From contig DAOTYE010000019.1 in assembly GCA_034434915.1 (NCBI GenBank), positions 1 to 16,406 of the forward strand: a stretch of DNA of 16,406 bases, read 5' to 3'. Each line of letters begins with the position of its first letter. Position 1 is the stretch's first letter. A program made the position numbers and the translations under genes. Below the pieces are notes generated by a model. The model saw only the letters and a program-made list of their open reading frames with translations. It searched no databases and was not told the DNA's origin. Of this stretch, positions 13,134-16,406 are shown in pieces. Source of the DNA: DAOTYE01 sp034434915 (GTDB taxonomy: Bacteria > Chloroflexota > Dehalococcoidia > Dehalococcoidales > RBG-16-60-22).

Positions 13134-14147
13134 ATGAAAGTCTCAGCGCTGGGGGAGTTCGGGCTGGTCAGGCTCTTTGCGGAGATGGTCACCCGCTCCC
13201 GCAACAAAAAAGTTGACTCCTGGCAGAAGCTCATCATCGGCATCGGGGATGATTGCGCCGCATGGCGCGGCGATGATGCCATCCAGCTTGCCCATGTGGA
13301 CTCCCTCTTTCAGAATATCCATTTTACGCTGGAGACCACACCCTGGCGGGCGCTGGGGTGGAAATCGCTCGCCGTATCCGTGAGCGATATTGCCGCCATG
13401 GGCGGCGTGCCCGCGTATGCTCTCGTTTCCCTGACCCTCCTTGACGACAATGAGGTTGACGATGTGGAAGCTCTCTATCAGGGCATGATTGAGCTGGCGG
13501 ACAGGTTTGGCATAGCTATCATCGGCGGAGATACCGGGCGTGCCTCGGTCGTCTCCATTACCATTACCGTCTTCGGGAGCATGAAAGGCAGGAGACAAGA
13601 AGCCATGCTCACTCGCTCCGCCGCCCGCGCGGGCGATAAAATCGCTGTGACAGGCTATCTTGGCGGTGCCGCCGGCGGTCTGGAAATGCTGACCGGAAAG
13701 CTGAAGCCTGATAATGGCTCTGCCAGCCAGTTGCGTCAGGCATTCCTTCAGCCATTGCCCAGGGTGCCGGAGGGGCAGGTGCTTGTGGCACAGGGCGTCA
13801 GAGCGGCTATGGATATCAGCGATGGTCTCATCTCAGACTTAGCCCACATCTGTGAGGCGAGCAAGGTAAGCGCCCGGGTGAACACCAGCCTCGTGCCGGT
13901 GCATCCCGCCGTAAAAGCCAACTTCGGGGAGAGAGCCCTTGAGCTTGCCCTGTCCGGCGGTGAGGACTATGAGCTTCTATTCACTGCCCCGGAACCGGTC
14001 ATAGATAAAGTGAAGCAAAAGCTTTCCTGCCCTGTGACTATCATTGGGGAAATACTTTCTGGAGAGCCGGGGGAAATCAGGCTCGTTGACTCAGCCGGCA
14101 AGCCATATAACCTACCCAAAAAGGGCTGGGAGCACTTCAAAAGCTAG
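13134..14147 (+). CDS. thiL: Thiamine-monophosphate kinase
   Basis: 337 residues of the PurM/ThiL ATP-binding superfamily. Features in order: GEFGLVRLF at the start; GIGDDCA (36-42); HVDSLFQNIHF, in the position of the usual metal-binding D-x-L-x-x-x-x-HF; SDIAAMGG (84-91); GGDT (132-135); and MDISDGL (227-233), then LALSGGEDYELLFTA near the C-terminus. It phosphorylates thiamine monophosphate to the diphosphate, the active cofactor. Length is normal. No other thi genes or TPP riboswitch are visible nearby, and with a leaderless start there is no room for one. The ATG has no Shine-Dalgarno. The next gene starts 15 bases after its stop. Confidence 0.95.
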   Translation: MKVSALGEFGLVRLFAEMVTRSRNKKVDSWQKLIIGIGDDCAAWRGDDAIQLAHVDSLFQNIHFTLETTPWRALGWKSLAVSVSDIAAMGGVPAYALVSLTLLDDNEVDDVEALYQGMIELADRFGIAIIGGDTGRASVVSITITVFGSMKGRRQEAMLTRSAARAGDKIAVTGYLGGAAGGLEMLTGKLKPDNGSASQLRQAFLQPLPRVPEGQVLVAQGVRAAMDISDGLISDLAHICEASKVSARVNTSLVPVHPAVKANFGERALELALSGGEDYELLFTAPEPVIDKVKQKLSCPVTIIGEILSGEPGEIRLVDSAGKPYNLPKKGWEHFKS

Positions 14148-14162
14148 AAAGAGACAGACTGC

Positions 14163-15254
14163 ATGGCAAATCATCAGATTCAGTTTTCTTTTGACCTCAG
14201 CGATGGCTTGTGCTTCGGATGCGGTCAGAACAACCCCTCAGGGCTCAGGCTGAAATTCAAAAAAGATGGCGCATGGGTCAGGGCTGAGTTCACACCGGCA
14301 AAAGAACATCAGGGCTGGCCCGGGGTGCTCCACGGCGGGGTCATCGCCACGCTACTTGATGAAGGTATGGGCTGGGCTACCCGCTTTGCCGGGCTGGACT
14401 GCGTTACCGCGCGGCTTCAGGTCAGTTTCAGGCGGCCTATCCCCATAGGCGAGCGGCTCCTCATCAGCGGCAGAGTGGTCAAAAATAACGGCAAGACCGT
14501 TGAAACTGAAGCAAAAATAACATTGCCTGACGGCACCATCATGGCGGAGGGCGCTGGCGTCCATGCCATCCTCAACCGGAATTCTAAGAACAGACCCGGC
14601 GGACAGCTTGAGGCGGTCATCTGGGACATGGATGGCGTTATCGTGAACAGCGCCCCCTACCATTTCAGGTCGTGGCAGGAGGTCTTCGGCAAGCGGGGCG
14701 TAACGTTCAGCGAGGAAGAATTCCGCCGCCACTTCGGGCAGAGGAATGACACCATCATCCGCTTCGCCTTCAAAGATAAGATAAGCGCAGAAGAGGTCAT
14801 CGCCATTGCTGATGAGAAAGAGGCGCTCTACCGCGAGAAAATCGCTTCCAACCTCAAGCCCCACGCCGGCGCCATTGAGCTGGTCAAGGCGCTCAAAGCA
14901 AAAGGCATAAAGATGGCAATCGCCTCTTCTGCTCCGATGGAGAACATCCAGTTGATTCTGCGCGGTCTGGGCATTGCTGATTACTTTCAGGCGATTGTCT
15001 GGGGCAGGGAAGTGACCGAAGGCAAGCCGAGCCCTCAGGCTTTCCTCCTTGCCGCTGAGAAGCTGGGAGTTCAGCCAGAGAATTGCCTGGTGATTGAAGA
15101 TGCTGTGGCGGGCGTCTCCGCGGCCAAACGGGCGGGCATGAAATGCATTGCCGTGACTACCACCAACCCGCCTGAAAAGTTGCAGGAAGCTGACCTCATC
15201 GTCAATTCACTGGCGGAGGTCAGCACGGACTTAATGGCGGGATTGTTCAGATGA
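14163..15254 (+). CDS. Fusion: PaaI-type hotdog thioesterase plus HAD phosphatase (beta-PGM-like)
   Basis: 363 residues in one uninterrupted frame with two complete domains. Residues 1-138 are a hotdog domain: C17-x2-C20 in GLCFGCGQNNPSGL, then HGGV (57-60) with TLLDEGMGWA, SFRRPIPIG, and VHAILN at its end, a PaaI/YbgC-like acyl-CoA thioesterase fold. Residues 150-363 are a HAD domain with nucleophile DMDGV (D155, D157), motif II ASSAP, K288 in EGKPSPQAF and motif IV IEDAVAGVSAAKRAGM, as in beta-phosphoglucomutase-like phosphatases. A short linker of about 11 residues joins them. No internal ribosome site or in-frame start before the HAD half is evident. Substrates are unknown. The ATG 14163 is weakly preceded by AAAGAGA. 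Confidence 0.9.
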   Translation: MANHQIQFSFDLSDGLCFGCGQNNPSGLRLKFKKDGAWVRAEFTPAKEHQGWPGVLHGGVIATLLDEGMGWATRFAGLDCVTARLQVSFRRPIPIGERLLISGRVVKNNGKTVETEAKITLPDGTIMAEGAGVHAILNRNSKNRPGGQLEAVIWDMDGVIVNSAPYHFRSWQEVFGKRGVTFSEEEFRRHFGQRNDTIIRFAFKDKISAEEVIAIADEKEALYREKIASNLKPHAGAIELVKALKAKGIKMAIASSAPMENIQLILRGLGIADYFQAIVWGREVTEGKPSPQAFLLAAEKLGVQPENCLVIEDAVAGVSAAKRAGMKCIAVTTTNPPEKLQEADLIVNSLAEVSTDLMAGLFR

Positions 15255-15264
15255 AAGGAGAGAC

Positions 15265-15687
15265 ATGGAAAGGTCTTTAGTGATTGTTAAGCCGGACGCC
15301 GTTGCCCGGAACCTCGGCGGCACCATTATCAGCAGGCTGGAGGCGCTCGGGCTTAAACTGGTGGCATTGAAAATGCTCCGTATGACAGAAGAGCTGGCGC
15401 AGAAACAGTACGCCGTCCACAAGGGCAAGCCGTTTTTCAACGAGCTGGTGCAGTATATGACCTCAGCACCGGTGATTGCCGCCGTCTTTGAAGGAGAGAA
15501 CGCGGTGGAAGCAATCCGGAAAGCGGCAGGTCTCACTGACCCTGCCAGAGCGGGCAAAGGCACCATCCGCGGCGATTACGGTCTTTCCGTGACCCGGAAC
15601 TCAGTGCATGCTTCTGACTCAACTGAGACGGCGGAAAAAGAGATAAAGCTTTTCTTCTCGGAAAAAGAGATTGTTCACCGGGAGTAA
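15265..15687 (+). CDS. ndk: Nucleoside diphosphate kinase
   Basis: 140 residues, normal length. Features: VIVKPDAVARN near the N-terminus (K9), GLKLVALKML, TIRGDYGLS, and the active-site motif NSVHASDS with the phosphorylated His115. The family balances NTP and dNTP pools through a phosphohistidine intermediate. AAGGAGAG lies 3-5 bases before ATG 15265 and the gene begins 10 bases after the preceding stop, so it closes the thiL operon. The substitutions in the first motifs (AVARNLGG instead of the common GVxRxLxG) are conservative. Convergent rsfS ends 3 bases away, and no hairpin terminator is seen in that gap. Confidence 0.96.
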   Translation: MERSLVIVKPDAVARNLGGTIISRLEALGLKLVALKMLRMTEELAQKQYAVHKGKPFFNELVQYMTSAPVIAAVFEGENAVEAIRKAAGLTDPARAGKGTIRGDYGLSVTRNSVHASDSTETAEKEIKLFFSEKEIVHRE

Positions 15688-15690
15688 GCG

Positions 15691-16035
15691 CTACTGGATT
15701 TTCAGCACCGGCGTAGCCTCGCTCCAGAGCTTGTCAAGCTGGTAATAGTCCCGCTCCTCTTTGGAAAAGACATGCACCACCACGACCCCGTAATCAAGGA
15801 GCACCCAGCCGGAGTCCAGCGTGCCCTCAGTGTGAGCGGGCAGTACGCCCTCTTTCTTCAGCGCATGGGCGACCTCTTCTGTAATTGCCCGGATTTGCGG
15901 CTCACTCTCCCCTGAGCAGATGACAAAGTAATCAGCAAAGGTGGCTACATCCCTTGTGTCTAGCAGAAGAATATCAGTAGCCTGCTTTTCAGACGCCGCC
16001 TCAACGGCTTTACGGGCGATGTCTAACGCTTCCAG
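15691..16035 (-). CDS. rsfS: Ribosome silencing factor RsfS (Iojap family), apparent CTG start
   Basis: About 114 residues. Family signatures are clear: LEALDIARKAVEAA at the N-terminus, the central FADYFVICSG (33-42), then GWVLLDYGVVVVHVF (76-90) and RDYYQLDKLW (95-104). RsfS binds uL14 and blocks 30S-50S joining when nutrients are low. Translation in this frame upstream has no ATG, GTG or TTG. The sensible start is CTG 16035, 7 bases after GGAGG inside GGGGGAGGGG (16050-16041), and it places the first residue where homologues begin. A sequencing error at the start codon cannot be excluded. The gene has its own extended -10 promoter and converges on ndk. Confidence 0.9.
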   Translation of the reverse strand: MEALDIARKAVEAASEKQATDILLLDTRDVATFADYFVICSGESEPQIRAITEEVAHALKKEGVLPAHTEGTLDSGWVLLDYGVVVVHVFSKEERDYYQLDKLWSEATPVLKIQ

Positions 16036-16065
16036 AAAATCCCCTCCCCCTGTGATTTCAGTAAG

Positions 16066-16074
16066 ATTATAGCA
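16066..16074 (-). promoter_or_regulatory. Extended -10 promoter of rsfS
   Basis: Minus strand TGCTATAAT (16074-16066), a perfect extended -10. Unlike the other promoters of this shape in the window, it is followed by a leader of about 23-25 bases with a strong Shine-Dalgarno (16050-16041). No clear -35 is present. Confidence 0.6.
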
Positions 16075-16406
16075 CAGACGGCAAAGAGGGGAGAAGGGGG
16101 AGAGTGGGGAGAATAAATTTGGACGATTGAGGAGATTGTGAGGCTTACAATAACTATTGAATTAAGTAAAAATGATTTGCTAGCCAGATTAGTCTGATTC
16201 TTTTGGTTTCTGCCTGCTGATTTTCTCTCTCCCTGCGACAAAATCCCCTCGCCACCGCCGTAGTCCTGGGCTACTATGTATCTGAGGAGACAGAGGGTGC
16301 AAACTGCCAGAGAAAGTCGGTTCGTCTCCCTTTCGTAAAGAGCCCGCCCTGAGCGAAGCGAATGGGGAGAGTGAGAGGGATTTCAGGGGATATTCGTTTC
16401 ATACTC
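16075..16406. other. Gene-poor right end
   Basis: About 330 bases with no convincing gene. It is purine-rich and repeat-like (GAGGGGAGAAGGGGG at 16086-16100), has a short hairpin CAGATTAGTCTG (about 16185-16196), and carries the interrupted repeat at 16324-16383. The one open frame across the left part (16023-16241, minus) overlaps the rsfS promoter and lacks a ribosome site, so I do not call it. Confidence 0.55.
16324..16383 (+). repeat. Palindromic intergenic repeat, interrupted copy
   Basis: GTCTCCCTTTCGTAAA at the left and GGGGAGAGTGAGAGGGATTT at the right match the intact element at 12176-12210, read on its minus strand, almost base for base. Between them lie about 24 extra bases (16340-16363) containing CCCTGAGCGAAGCGAAT, a piece resembling the CATTCTGAGG repeat type at 7183-7220. 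Confidence 0.55.

Noticed and set aside
16023..16241. 72-codon minus-strand frame beyond rsfS
   Set aside because: It overlaps the rsfS promoter and the rsfS start, and its sequence comes from purine-rich repeat DNA.
16241..16340. Possible riboswitch or tRNA at the right end (GTAGTCC...GGCTAC and GGTTCG)
   Set aside because: No complete known aptamer or cloverleaf could be built; the GGTTCG stretch lacks a matching T stem.
1..16406. Defence system, prophage, CRISPR array or biosynthetic cluster
   Set aside because: Every substantial gene has a housekeeping or general enzyme family assignment, and no repeat-spacer pattern, integrase or transposase is present.

Overview
This window looks like an ordinary stretch of bacterial chromosome, most likely from the Chloroflexota (class Dehalococcoidia or a close relative). 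That placement is an inference from moderately high GC, a ksgA-ispE-rubrerythrin run, an archaeal-flavoured UPF0200-type kinase, very short or absent mRNA leaders, and 'CATTCTGAGG...GCGAAGAATC' intergenic repeats. It is not proven from the sequence alone. I see no phage, IS element, CRISPR array, toxin-antitoxin pair or defence island. I also see no tRNA or rRNA gene.

Layout. 1-1219 (+): the end of a class I methyltransferase, then radC. 1201-3630 (-): an apparent five-gene operon read from a near-consensus promoter: 70-aa zinc-ribbon protein, comF, long-form hpf, a cupin, and an ogt-type alkyltransferase that overlaps radC tail to tail. 3634-5102 (-): an amidohydrolase and thpR from one extended -10 promoter. 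5134-5958 (-): bL25 (rplY) as a single gene with its own promoter and a textbook terminator. 5993-7062 (-): a UPF0200/dephospho-CoA-kinase-like P-loop protein overlapping a dCMP deaminase. 7312-9486 (+): a CCA-adding enzyme/poly(A) polymerase family protein coupled through an ATGA overlap to a transglutaminase-like lipoprotein. 9535-12126 (-): the large-type SRP RNA, then ksgA, ispE and rubrerythrin. 12289-13044 (-) and 13097-15687 (+): a metallophosphoesterase diverging from thiL, a hotdog-thioesterase/HAD fusion and ndk. 15691-16074 (-): rsfS, which appears to begin at CTG. The last ~330 bases hold degenerate repeats and no gene I can support.

Functionally most genes are housekeeping. They serve translation and RNA (bL25, HPF, RsfS, KsgA, SRP RNA, CCA/PAP, ThpR), nucleotides and cofactors (dCMP deaminase, NDK, ThiL, IspE), and DNA uptake or repair (ComF, RadC, Ogt). 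Two dormancy or ribosome-silencing factors, HPF and RsfS, lie in separate operons.

The most interesting signals are mostly regulatory. Several transcript-leading genes have a TGnTATAAT-type -10 box 7-12 bases before the start codon, so they are predicted to be leaderless or nearly so, while operon-internal genes have Shine-Dalgarno sites. rsfS has a strong Shine-Dalgarno but only CTG in frame. The SRP RNA ends about 24 bases before the ksgA start with no visible terminator. One protein fuses a PaaI-type thioesterase to a beta-phosphoglucomutase-type HAD phosphatase. A palindromic intergenic repeat occurs twice, once with a ~24-base insertion.
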